From: Lagopus muta
Lineage: Eukaryota; Chordata; Aves; Galliformes; Phasianidae
Length of the DNA stretch: 64,000 nt
Direction of reading: 5' to 3'
Assembly (NCBI RefSeq): GCF_023343835.1
Contig: NC_064437.1
Coordinates: 5,160,001-5,224,000, forward strand
The translations under genes and the position numbers were made by a program. Below, in pieces: positions 1 through 11,726 of the stretch (the stretch's first letter is position 1; every line of letters begins with the position of its first letter). Under the pieces are notes generated by a model. That model was not told the origin of the DNA. It was given only the letters and a program-made list of their open reading frames with translations, and searched no databases.

Positions 1-3000
1 TATTTGCTTTCCTTCTAACTTATAATTCACTGACTCGACTCACTGGCCGCAGTCATCTTTTGGTTATGTCTGGGCATCAGAACTGTTCCTTGCTCATACA
101 ATTTTCCCATTAACTGAACTTTGTTTGCAATAATTGTAAAAAATATTGCCTGTATTTTTGATGTGGGCATAAAGAGAAGCCTGACTTGCATGGAAAGTTG
201 GGAAGAGACTAGATTCTGTCATTGATGAGTACCTTTCTGCAGCCACTCAGTGGATTTTTGTATTTCTATTTGTCCCCGCCACTCTAAATCAAAGCTGACA
301 AAGGCAAATGTAGGCTCTTAGTTTGGTTCCTCTTTAATTTATATATAGAATACTAATATAGTGTGCTTTAATACCATATTCTATATCTCACATCTATTTT
401 TGAGGACGTTAGTAAAAGAACCAACTTGGTGATGCATAAAATAGTAAGTAGAAACAGTTTGACAGAATAAAGCAATGATCACTGCAGTGTACAAACATGA
501 AAGCTGCCCTGAGGAGGACCCTTAAACACATTGTTATAATAAATGCTTACAAACAGCTTTCCATGTCACTAAAGTCTACTGCTACAGAATATGCCATCAC
601 TGAGAACAAACCAGGAAAGATGCCTCTAAGCAGAGTGGAATTGCTCAAAAGTGTGGAGATGGATCTCATGCAGACACTGAAAGACAATGAAAAATATCTG
701 TGTGTCTATTCTGGGTCACTGCTGTTTTCCTATCAGCCAGCAGCTCCAAACTTTTTTTTTTCTTTTTTTTTTTTTTAGTTTGATCTGCTTCCACAGTAAA
801 TTCTGTCTTTCCTCATATATGTAATTTTACTTTTGGATATGAGAAATTTCCACCGTGTAATTATTTTTGCATGGTCTGAGCCGTCTTTGGCCTTGTAATT
901 TCTTTGGTGCAGTGATTGAGCCTTTTGCAAAAAGCACCCAGGTGAACTGCAAAGTCAAGGCTCAACGTGATAACAGGACCTGAGGGGTACTTTGAAAAAA
1001 TAAAAGTAGCTGTCCTTCCTCCTTGATTTCTATTTAAATCTATATGCTGTCATCTTTGGAAGTGCTAAGATTGTTTAGTTATAAATGTTGCTTTTTTGTG
1101 GTGTACTTATCACAAAATGTAATTTTAAAGCAGGTCAGTAAAGCTTTGATCTGAAATTTTCAGATATAGCTATCTTCTGCCTGACGTGCAGCAACTGAAA
1201 GAGGACTCGATTTACAGATGGTGCGTGCAGCGCTTTCTGAAGGCAAAGTCTCCCTCTTGTTTTCTCAAGTTGGATGTTCAAAAAGAAAAACATTCTAAAG
1301 CATCCAGCATGTACAGGAAGTCAAAGTGAATCTTTGCTGTAGCATATTTGGTGTAACTGACTGATTTACTTCTTCCTCTACTTAGTTTCAGGCATTAGGG
1401 ACAAACATTACAAAATCTCTCTTGTATCCTACATTTGTGGAGTGGAAGAAGTGATCCTACAAAAGAACTCTTATCTTTATGTTCACAATTTCCAAGATCA
1501 CAAGCCACGTAGGTCACTGTAAATAACCATTCAGCAACATTATAAGTTCTCCATGTAGCAAATCTGCTCCGTTATCCTAAAGCACCCAGCCTGAAGGAAG
1601 ATGCCTGATCAAACTCATCTGCATCATTCAGCCTTCACACCTGCTTGGAGGCAAGACAGTTTTCCATTCATAGACTCTCCCCCCTCATTGCCCTGTCCAA
1701 AGCAATTCTTAATACTAGCACTGAGCTGCAACAGCAGGTAATTCATACTTGTTAATAAAGGACCAGCTTTTACTGATGCAGATGCATGCAAAACAGTGCA
1801 GTTCTTACACTGAAATCTTTTCTTTTCTGATACAGGCTCAAAGATTGAGTCTTGCTTCCTGCTGTCATATGCATTTACTCAGCCCTTTATCACCACAGAG
1901 CAAAAGTGGTTTTCACCTGTCACAGAACTACTGGAACTCATCTTCTTGTGCCACTGGCATAAGGGTTTCTTTGAAAATTCCACGGGAGAGCCATTTGCAT
2001 GCAGTATGTTGTAGACATGCTCCAAATGCTGCTGCACCAGAGGCATGCAAATGTAGAAGCGTTATGAAATAGTTTCTCACGTCTAGTCCTTGAGAGACTG
2101 CACACTGGAGAGAGAAAAATAGATGTGTTAATTGAGACCAAAACCTTTCTTTTCTTGTGAGAAGGGTGCCCTCTGTTGGTAGTGTTCGTGACTTCCACAC
2201 GAAGGTTTGCTGAGGAGACAAACGAGGGGTGTACAAGGACTGAAGGACCGAGTGGAGCAACCGAATCTTGTGCAAATACAATTTGTAAGACTCGTTATTC
2301 AAGATGCAGATGAGCATATTAGGGTGTTGGAATAATGTCTTGCTAGTAACGAAATGCCAACAATGAGCAAAAAAAGGAAGGGTCTTTGAGACACTGAAAC
2401 TTACATAGCCATGTTACAGGACCCATCTGAATGCAGAGATAAATGGACAGGCAGGCAGACAACTGAAGGGCACACTGTATGTTCTCAGCATCTTGCTTTC
2501 TGCTGCCACAGATCCCACGGCTAGAGAAATAACCAGCAGTGGGATTCATCACTGATCATCATATATATCCTTTGCTTTTATCTTCTTTAGTTGATGTGAT
2601 ATAAAAAGCTTGATGCATTCTAGATAGTTTATTTTCTATTCAATAAATATGTTTACTGTAGTCTCAAGGTATGTGCAAATAATAAACAACAATTAAAACA
2701 GAAGGAACTGACATATCAGTTCAAAATATGACTTCCCAGACAGCAGGAAAGACAAATGTTTGTGTTTTCTATCACTTATCTAGCTGACATAAAAATATTT
2801 TTGAGTCTTTCATTGTCTGTTCTCTGAATATGTGAGCACAAATTCACTATAGAAGAGCACTGGTGCTTCTGCTAAAGATGAGTCAGTAGGAGCTGGGACT
2901 CTGCAACGAAAAGGAGAAAGGTTGTTCTCATGGGCTGAAAACAGGGTTCTGGGGCAGGAATCCTGCCCTGTTCCCTGTGGAATATGCTTCGCTTTGGGAT

Positions 3001-3074
3001 ATCAGCATCTTATCAGACAGCTTATATTTGCCAGATGGGGAGCTATATCCTGTCAAACAGGGACGCTCAAGGTG
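1..3074. other. Non-coding upstream flank, no gene recognised
   Basis: AT-rich intergenic sequence. The open frames here (for example 93 codons at 497-778 ending in poly-Phe from a T tract, and 129 codons on the minus strand at 1928-2317) have no recognisable domain and no convincing splice or promoter context. I see no gene, RNA or clear repeat. Confidence 0.6.
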
Positions 3075-3640
3075 GAAATGTTGTTTAATAACATGGTCAA
3101 TGATTTCAATGAGGAATTAGAGAACAGGATGATTAAATTTGCAGATTATTGCTAGGATCGAAAAGTTGTGAGAATTTTGGAGGACAAAATTAGTATTCAA
3201 ATGGATGTTTACATATTAGAGAAATAAACTGAAAAAATGTGAAGGCATTTTGGCAGAAACAAGTGCAATACAGGTAGGAATGTTCAGGTACAGCAGCAGA
3301 GAAGTTGGATAAGTGACTAGGGAGAATTCTATAGAAAGGAGACTTCAGTGGATCATAAATCAGGCTTCTGTCAACAGTGCTGTGCTGTTATGCAAGTAAC
3401 AAACACCATTTGGGCTGCCTAAACTGAAGCACTGAAGGTAAATATTCCATACTTCTCTCATCTCTCCTGGGGCAGTTTGACCCATCTGCAGTTCAACACA
3501 GAGACCAGCTGGTCCTGAAGGCAGCCAGCAAGATCACGGGTCTGAAAACACATGGCTTTAAGGAAAGGCTGAAGAAATGGGTAGGATGGAGATGTCAGGG
3601 CTAATGGAGGAGGAAAGGGAGGACGTTGTAAAAAGAATCA
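3075..3640 (+). mobile_element. Degenerate CR1/L3-like non-LTR retrotransposon fragment
   Basis: The stretch resembles the reverse-transcriptase 3' portion of a CR1/L3-type LINE. In one frame it reads LFNNMVNDFNEELENRMIKF followed by AD (3079-3144), which parallels the family's LFNIFINDLDxGxExxLxKFADD motif around the RT active site. The second catalytic Asp is missing (ADYC instead of ADD). Downstream stretches such as TTGGAGGACAAAATTAG, GTGGATCATAAATCA and CTGAAGAAATGGGTAGG follow the order of the CR1/L3 consensus as I know it, with many substitutions and frame breaks. It is an old, dead copy. The boundaries are approximate. Confidence 0.55.
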
Positions 3641-5299
3641 TCTTTCTTCCATCTGTGTTTTGGTGGCATTGTTCCATTATCACTGGACTTCTTGGAACTA
3701 TCTCTGGACAGCAGCACTTAGCTTTTTTTGCTCACCTGCAGTATGGAAATATTTGTCATATGTCTTGGCTAAATATATAGGAGGATGTCAAAAGGCTCCC
3801 ATTTATGTAGGGCAGTTTGAAAGAAATAATTCAAATGTTGCTGTTTATTGTTACCTACATGACTTTAAAGTTGAAATCCTGTGAAAATGACTGATTTAAC
3901 GGTGGAAATGTCGAAGTTGGAATTAGGGATTGTATTTAGCTGTCTTTAATAAAAGAGCTTTCCCATTCGTACTCCCAAGCATCCACCTCAGCGGGAACAG
4001 GAACATTATTAATGCTGTTCATAGCTCGATAACATTTCACATTTCTTTTCACTGTTTATTTTATGACATTGCATAGATCATGCTGGAATCCAACTCGGGG
4101 TTTTTCTTTTCCTTCTCTTTTGCAGAAAAGGATGGAAGTGGGAGTCTTGTACAGAAATAGCAGGCAAGCAGCATGTGCTTGGACACTAGCATTTAATTCT
4201 CACCTTTAGCAAACAGAATTCATTTTCCTTGGCTTATATCTCAAAACTTTATGTGAAGACTACATAAAAAAATAGGAACGCTGCTCTCCGGCTGTCTTCA
4301 AATTAAACCAAATAATGGGAAGAAATATTCCCAGATAGTAAGAAATTTTTTGTAAATGTGGCAGGCCATCATACAGAGAACGACAGGAAGTAAGAGGACA
4401 AAACCAGTCTCTTGATGTTTATCTGGTATTTCAAGTCTCAGCCCAAGCAGTGTAAAAAGGGCTGTAGCTTATGCCTATGTCTGTGTCTGTTGATGATCCT
4501 CATCCTTGTCTGTATTCACTCATGTTGCAGGTATGTTTACAGCAATTAATTGCTTCTTTTTTATCTGATGAACACTGAATTTTTGTACAGGATATAGAGT
4601 GACACAGGAAGAGACGGCGTCTTCATTGATGAATGAGTCATTTAGTTTCAAGGTTAGTTGTAAGGGGCACAGCTAACACTTCTAGTTAGGATGTTTTATT
4701 AAGAGCTTGACTGAGTCAAAGATTTAAGATTCAGACAGCTAAGGATAAATAATACTTTGCAGGGCACCTCCAGTAATTACAGCAATTTTCTTAGAATAAC
4801 ATCCTCTTCTATGAAGTGCATCTGCAATTATTTATCTAATTAATTGGATAATCTGCTTTTATCAGCACAACCATATGAAAATGCATTTCAACATACAGAT
4901 ACAATGCTAATGTCTTGTGCATGTTTTTATTAATTCTTCAGGCTTTGAAGTATGAAAATCTTAAGAATGTATCTGTGTGTTGAAGATACTAAAACAATTT
5001 TCTGCCACTGTCCCAGGCCTAGAATTCTTATCATCATTACAGATGTGTCTAAGTTTGTTTTCCTATATGGACTTGGTCTCTTTCCTGCTACATTTACATG
5101 ATGGATCTTTATTTTCCCAATCCTCCTTTTAGGGAAATTATTTTCTTATATTACATTCTGGTTTGATCTTTTCCTCCCTTCTTAGGCTATACTTATGCTC
5201 ATTAACTAATTTAATAATCTTCAAGAACAAAATCTTGACACTAGATCTCGCCTTCCTGTAGCTGATTTGGGTTTGGAAATTTACATTAACAACTGCTAG
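3641..5299. other. Non-coding upstream flank, nothing recognised
   Basis: AT-rich sequence with no supportable gene. The motif TTTTCCCAATCCTCCTTTT at about 5112-5130 is nearly repeated at about 5370-5389 inside the next element, which could be a small duplication. Confidence 0.55.
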
Positions 5300-5460
5300 T
5301 TCTTCAGTCTTCCTTGAGAACATGTTCTATGCTATTTTCAGGGACTTAAATGAAGCTGACTGGCCCATATTTTCCCAAATCCTCCTTTTTTTGGGTCTTT
5401 TTTATTGGTGAGTTTTGCCTTTTTCAGGTCATTGGCACCATAGGACTTGTCTTCTCCCAG
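5300..5460 (-). mobile_element. Degenerate CR1/L3-like LINE fragment, minus strand
   Basis: Read on the minus strand, the core (about 5309-5388) contains GGAGGATTTGGGAAAATATG, GGCCAGTCAGC, AGTCCCTG and CTCAAGGAA in that order. This follows the CR1/L3 region that encodes the NYRPVSLxSVPGK-like motif of the reverse transcriptase. The copy has no intact frame and is short. Its similarity was judged by eye against remembered consensus features, so the assignment is moderate only. Confidence 0.45.
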
Positions 5461-8400
5461 CATTTCTGACACAAGAACTCCTGGGAATTGGGCTGGCAAT
5501 GAATGGCCATTGCTCCCTCACACCAATGAAGGACCCTTGCTGGGATCACCTGGAATTACCCTAATTTTATACAGTGGGGCAGTGGAAGACTGCAAAAGAA
5601 CCTGGATGTTTATTTTAAATTATAAATACATTGCACCCCTCTGAATATAAAACTCTCTTTTGCTGTGCTTTAATCGAGGATGCAGTGAAGGTTTACATCC
5701 CGCTGTAAACCAACATAGTGAAAAAGAGGTCAGTGTGTATTTGTGGCTGCTGGGAGGGCTGTCAGGGCATGGGAGGAGGTAGCAATGCAAGGGGTACAGA
5801 TGCTTCAAAAAATGACAGTAATAGGCAGCTGTATGAGAACTAATTTCTATTCAGACAAGTGTGAAGTGGGGACACTGAATGGAACAGTAATATAGGGAAA
5901 TGGCTTGCTTGGCCAATTACAGAAGTTAAATTGGAAGGAATATGCCTAACTATGGAGACTGATTTCAAGCAGCTGTGTTTCTCCTGTAAAACGCGTTAAT
6001 ATATTCCAAGGATTTTACAGTTTTCTGTGTACATGATGTAATTTGCTGTGAATAGCAGTACAAGGGGAAGCCATAGCTACATAATACCAATCTGAGAAGC
6101 TTCTACTAAAATCACTGGAATTGCCCAGCACCAAGCTACAGACAAAATGAGACTTCAGCATCAGTGTGTGTTATCCTGCTCCTTTAGGAGATTACTGTGT
6201 CCTCTATTGAAGGCTTTGCCTTTCAGAGGACACAGACAATACCATGAAAGAGAGACTTCGGGAACTCTGAAAATAAATTAGAAGAAACTAAGAGTGGGGC
6301 AGAGCTCTGTAAGCATGTGGTTATCTCTGATTACCATATGGATTTGTGGATATGCTTCTTACAGCCTGAGGAATCTGAGTGGAAGTGGCCAGAAGCACAC
6401 TTAGTTGTACTAACTTCAGCAGAGCAAGAATATTCAACTATTGCAATCAATGATTAGTTCTCAGTCAGTAATAATAAAGCCATAGAAACAGGAATCTTTA
6501 CTCAGCTCGGTAAATTATTTGGGCAGTTGTGAACCAGCAGACTTGTAAGACCTTCTGCTTCATGCAGTATCACACTCCGATCTGTTATACACGTGGCTAA
6601 CTCTAAGGCCTCCTTAAGTGCATAATCCTGTCTGAGGCTCTGTGTGCCACTCTGTTGTACAAAGCTGTGCAGGCACAGCTATGACAGTGTAGTGGTGTTA
6701 CAAACTTAGTAATTTTAATAATAACTGGGTCTGCCAGGGATGTTCCTTCTAATTCTGCTATCATGCTGTATAGATCTGGTATTTATCTAAAGAGGGACTT
6801 ACAGTGTTGTTGCTAATGATTGAGGCAATGCACACAATGTTCTTCTGAAGCATTCTAAAGTAGGGAAATGCTGCTTTCTAGTACAGCTATGTTTGAATAA
6901 ATAAAATGTCCTCCAACAGGCTACTGAACTGTCTAACAGCAGAGGAATAGTATTTGCAAAAAGCATGAGAGCTGCTGCTTGTCTCCAAAAGCTGCTCCTT
7001 AGGAAAGCTCTGACTTTGTATGCTGGATGTTTGTCCTCTTTGACACCTTTTCATCCTTCCCTCCTTCCTCCTGTCTTTATCTCACAAAACTAATCCTACT
7101 GCAAATGAGTTCCTGTAAGGTGTATGCAAACCTGTCCCCAGCAACTCAGGAAGAGAGATCGGAACTGGAGACAAAGGAGCTGTGAGGGTGAACTGAATGG
7201 ATGTGACATCTCTATTCTCTGCTTCTGCATTATGGCTCTTATTTTCCTCGAGGAATGAGACAAATGGGGCTTGTTTCCAAGCTAGTGAGTATAAAGTCAG
7301 AGTAATTGCATCTGCAAATATGTGGTCATGGTTTATGTGGTTGAAATAAATGGCATTGTGTCTCAGAGTTCAGTGATGTAGAAAACACAGTTAGAGACAG
7401 AAACATCTTTTTATTTCTTCTTTTTTCCCCCTCTTTTTTCTTCTTTCCCTGATTAACCAAGATGTCGCATCTTTCTCTTATCTGAACCTTACCTTGTGTG
7501 GTGAAAGGCAGCTGTGTGTTCATTGGGGTGGAATCTGCAGCAAAACACCTGAGACACGGAGATTTGCAAGGGATTTCAGTGGGGCTGCTGCAGCATTAAA
7601 CATGGTCTGATTTGTTCTCACTTTGTGAAATCCTGAGTACATAGCATAAGGAGAGCATTTAAATTTGTTATGCTTTAGCAAACAAACAGCACTTGTGAAA
7701 GATCTGCTGCAAGCCATGTTTTACAAGTAGGTTAGGATCCCAAAAAACATGAAGCTTTCTTCCATCAGTTTGAGTTAATGGTGTAGTAGTAAAGTTTTAT
7801 CAACTTAGTTTCTCATTCATATTTTGGCACAGCTCAATTCCAAGAAACTTTACTCCAGTTTAACCTGTTATTTTACACCAGAATAATTCTAATTTTCGAG
7901 AGTCTTGTTACTGTGCTTGCTACCTGATTTGTGGCTGTGCCCTCTGAATAAAACCAACACTTCTCTCAAACTCTATTTGAGTCGACCATCACATTTAATC
8001 TTGCTGTTGTACTCATGGGAAGGAACCCTTGGACTCCAATGCAGTAGGACCAACAAGCTGCCTGCCTGCTGCAGCAGTTTTCAGACTCACTTGCCTGTCC
8101 AGATGCCTTGGCCTCCTCTGATTCAGTTTGCTGAGAGCTGTAGAACACAGTGAAAGGCCCAAAGAGGAGCACACAGGGATGGGAGAGACATACAAGTCTC
8201 CAGGGCAGAGAGAAGACTCGGATACACGTGGAGACAAAAATCTACCATTCATTCTTGAATCTGTCTGTGCTCATTTTAGTGAGCATTCCCACCAAAGCCC
8301 AGATTGCTCCAAGTACTTACCATAAGAGATTTATGAGTATTAGAAACAGCTGAGAGGCAGTTCTATGTTTATCTGCTAAAAAAAAGCAGATTTTGTCATC

Positions 8401-11384
8401 CATAGCTTTGAGAAGATCCTAATTGCTAGCTGATCAGTAACTCTGCCCTGAGGGTTATCAACAGAAAATTTTCTGGAGAATAATAGGAAAGAGCATCTCA
8501 ACATGAGCACATATTCTAATTGTATGTTGGAAAAGGATACATTGCAGTGTCCTTCCATATTTTGTACATAGTAAAGGGTCATGATGTGTTCTGGATAAAA
8601 GCAGTTACAGGCAGCATAGTTGCAGCAAGAATGCATTCCTCCTTTTCCCCAGACTGTTTGCTGAAGTCAGCTGGAGAGATTGCAGCCTGGGAATCCTAAG
8701 CACTCCTGAATAATTTTGCACTTAGTAATGATTAAAAATGTGCTCATTTACTGATTTCTATGGAGTCAATTCCTGTTCAGCTGCAGCTGACTTATGCTTC
8801 CAGCTGCATCAAAATGATTGTTTTCACACTTAGCACCATGATTAATAATTTCAGAAAGAACAAGACAAAAGTATAGTTTTCATAGGCCTATTTATCAACT
8901 TGGTGAAACTGGAAATTTCCTGTAAACGATCCAGTCCAGCCTTTATTTGCATTCCTTTCTTTTTCCTCTTTGCTGTTTCACCAGAGCATTATAAAAAGGT
9001 TTCTAGGTGAGCGCTGTGTCTAACTAGCCAGTGCCCTAGTTTATTCTGCTCATATGATGTACTTCAAAGCAGACATGCCTCCAATGCAGAAGTGAACTCA
9101 TCCTACTACGGATAATGAAAGTACTCCAGAATGATACCAGTTTTCTTTCTGAAGGCTTGTTATTAATAAATTTCCTTAGCAGATAGTGAATCTTTTTATT
9201 GCCAATTACCAGTCTGTAAAAATCACTCATACTTCACCACGGTAATAGTCATCATTACTCTGTAAAGACCTTTTGTTTGCTCCTGTCATGTGTTCTTTGT
9301 CATCACACCCATTAATCTGAATAAACTGCATGTTGTTTGTCTGCATCATTTCTGTGAGCTGGTGATGAGCGCTGTCAGTCCCACGAATCTCAAGATGAAT
9401 GGGTCTCCTCGGAAACCAATGCCAGGGCAGGGAACAATAATGAAGATGAAAAAAATAAAGGAATAAGGAGAAGAAAGGTAGGATTTGAAAACTGAGTGTA
9501 AAGTTGAATCGCCTGGATTTCAAAGTACAATTAAAATCTAACTGTATAAACTGCTGGTAAGATCGATTTGAAACCTCTGGGGTCAGTTGAAGCTTGCCTG
9601 TCTCCCTTTAAAAAGGGTACAGAGTTCTCACCAGGTAGCTTCTGAGCAGATACCAGCAGAGCCCTTTGTGGTGGCTAAGCCCACTGCTGCAGCTCAACAC
9701 AATCAGAGCCCGCAGGCTGCTGTGCTGATCAGACACACTTGATAGCCAGCTCGGTGGGTTACAGCCTAAGGCTCTGACGCACATACGTGTGCACATGTGA
9801 GCAAAACCAGTGCGAGGGATTTTCTGGTGAAGCCTCTGCATTTTCACAGAGTTGTAACAAGGCAGTTTCATTGAAACCTGCAGCCATGAGAGGATATAAA
9901 TATCAGCCACGGTGGGAAGAGTGCTGTATAGATGAACACGGTTACGTTCAGCATGCATTTGGAGAGAAATTACAAATGAAAAATAGGGATGTTGGACTGC
10001 AGAAATTATTATGACTTTATTTTTATTGTTGTGCTGACAGCTCAGAGTGTTTAACGCTGGTGTGGAGTGGCTCTGAAGAGATGCTGGTGCCTACATGCTC
10101 TCCTGGGGCTCGTTGCAATGAGGCACCTCTATACACGCTGAAGCATCTTCTAGTTGCTACAGGAGAGACACCCTGATGTGCTTCTTACAGTGTGAAGTAC
10201 AGTGAAGGAGAGTGGAAGAGCAGTACAGAAATCCTCCATTGAGGTTCTTGTAAATATGCAGAGAGAGGGGAAGAGCTTCTTTCACGTTTATTTTTAAGCA
10301 CTGAATCGTGTGCAAAACTTGCTAAAGCCAGAAATCTTAGGATTCAGATAAGCTTTTCCAATATGTTTCTTATCTCCCAGGGCTACTGATAATGGCTGGC
10401 CTTTTCACCTGCCGATCTGCTCAAGAACACATTAGAAAGTCAAGTGCCAAATGAAAGCGGGCAGCACATATTCATGAATGCAAGTTGTATCTTATGTCCC
10501 AGTTTCCAATGAGCATTTTCATTTGATGTGACAGAAAGCATGAAAATTGGGATATTGGCATGAACAAAAAAGTTTTCTTGTGTGTGAATTGAATACAATG
10601 TAATAAAAGAAAGCATCAGTGTCTACATGTATTAAAACTAATCTGCTACCTTCAGTGCACCGCAGTACTGTGAGGCACCACTCTTCTCGCTTTGAATATG
10701 TTAAAAACAGAATTGGGATTATACAACAATTTAGAGAGAGCATTTTCATAGCAAAGAGAATGTAATTCCTGGGCCACTGCCCACAGGTGCTTATGGCCAT
10801 AAGTCCCAAAGCAAAGTTGGGTACTGCTGTGTCAGGTCAGCCTCGTGTGATCTAACACTGAGCAGTCACTACTTCCTGGCCTGCTTTCAGCTGCTTCTAA
10901 AATGTCACTGCAAAACATAAGAAAACAAAAACAAGAGGTCAGGTATATCCTGACATTTTTTGTCTTCCTAAAAATTTCTGTAAATTTAAATGGGAAACAC
11001 CGCTATTAACCTAACTGTAGTTTTCTGACTTCAGAAAGTCTTCAAGGCTTGTTCTCTGCATTGGGAAGGCTCTGACTTTGCTATACATCTGACAGAGCAG
11101 AGGGGTGAAAGCTCTGCAAAGCAGTTTTGCAATAAGTAAGCAAGGAAATGGTGAGGAACTGAAACGCAGGCAGACCTGGTGGTGCCCCCTCCTTCTCGCC
11201 TCCTTTCCTGCTCTATTTGCATGGCCTCCTCCCTTCTTCCTCCAGGCTTATTTTCATCTCATATGTAGTTGCTCATGTTACAAGGCACAGTGCTAGATGT
11301 CACACATTACTCTTACACAACGACAAGTCACTGTTTACCTCCAGTTGCTGATAGCCCACAGGGACCTAAACAACAGTCCTACTT
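5461..11384. other. Non-coding upstream flank, no gene recognised
   Basis: About 5.9 kb of AT-rich sequence. Open frames reach at most about 116 codons (minus strand, 9608-9958), lack known domains and overlap frames on the other strand. GATA-type motifs (AGATAAG and CTTATCT at about 10346-10375) occur close together, and this could be regulatory, but there is no independent support. I see no RNA gene or clear transposon. Confidence 0.55.
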
Positions 11385-11426
11385 GGAGAGGAAGAGGAAA
11401 AAAAAAAAAAGGAAGAAGAAAAAAAA
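11385..11426 (+). repeat. Homopurine (A/G) tract, 42 bp
   Basis: An uninterrupted purine run made of GGAGAGGAAGAGG followed by A-rich segments, with no pyrimidine. It probably arose by simple-sequence expansion. Such tracts can form triplex DNA if they contain mirror symmetry; here the symmetry is only partial. Confidence 0.85.
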
Positions 11427-11631
11427 TATGTTCTTCAATTGGCAAGTATAGTTTCAAGATGATACAATGAAAAGTGTGTTGATGTGACAGCGGTCTGTGT
11501 CTAAAAGTGGAGAGGGCTGGAGCCAGAACTGAACTTCACTTCCTGAAGGCTTATGTTCTGCAGATGGCTATCCTGGAAAAGGCTAATCTTACCTTGTAGT
11601 GCTGGATGATGTTCCAGACAGAGAGAATAAA

Positions 11632-11724
11632 TAAAGCTGGCACAACAAGAGCTACACCTCATTTTATCTGTGCTCGGATATAATACAAATAAAATAAGGT
11701 GTACCTCATGTTGTGCCAGCTTTA
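11632..11724. repeat. Near-perfect inverted repeat (36-bp arms, 21-nt loop)
   Basis: The left arm (11632-11667) begins TAAAGCTGGCACAACA and ends TCATTTTAT. The right arm (11689-11724) begins ATAAAATAAGG and ends TGTTGTGCCAGCTTTA. The arms pair with only three mismatches in 36 positions, around the loop 11668-11688. Transcribed from either strand, this would fold into a stem of pre-microRNA size. It could be a microRNA precursor, a small palindromic transposon remnant (MITE-like) or a chance local inversion duplication. I know of no named microRNA with this sequence. No open frame or other gene overlaps it convincingly. Confidence 0.85.
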
Positions 11725-11726
11725 GG

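Noticed and set aside
497-778. 93-codon frame near the left edge
   Set aside because: The sequence looks protein-like at first, but it ends in poly-Phe from a T tract and shows no known domain or exon boundaries.
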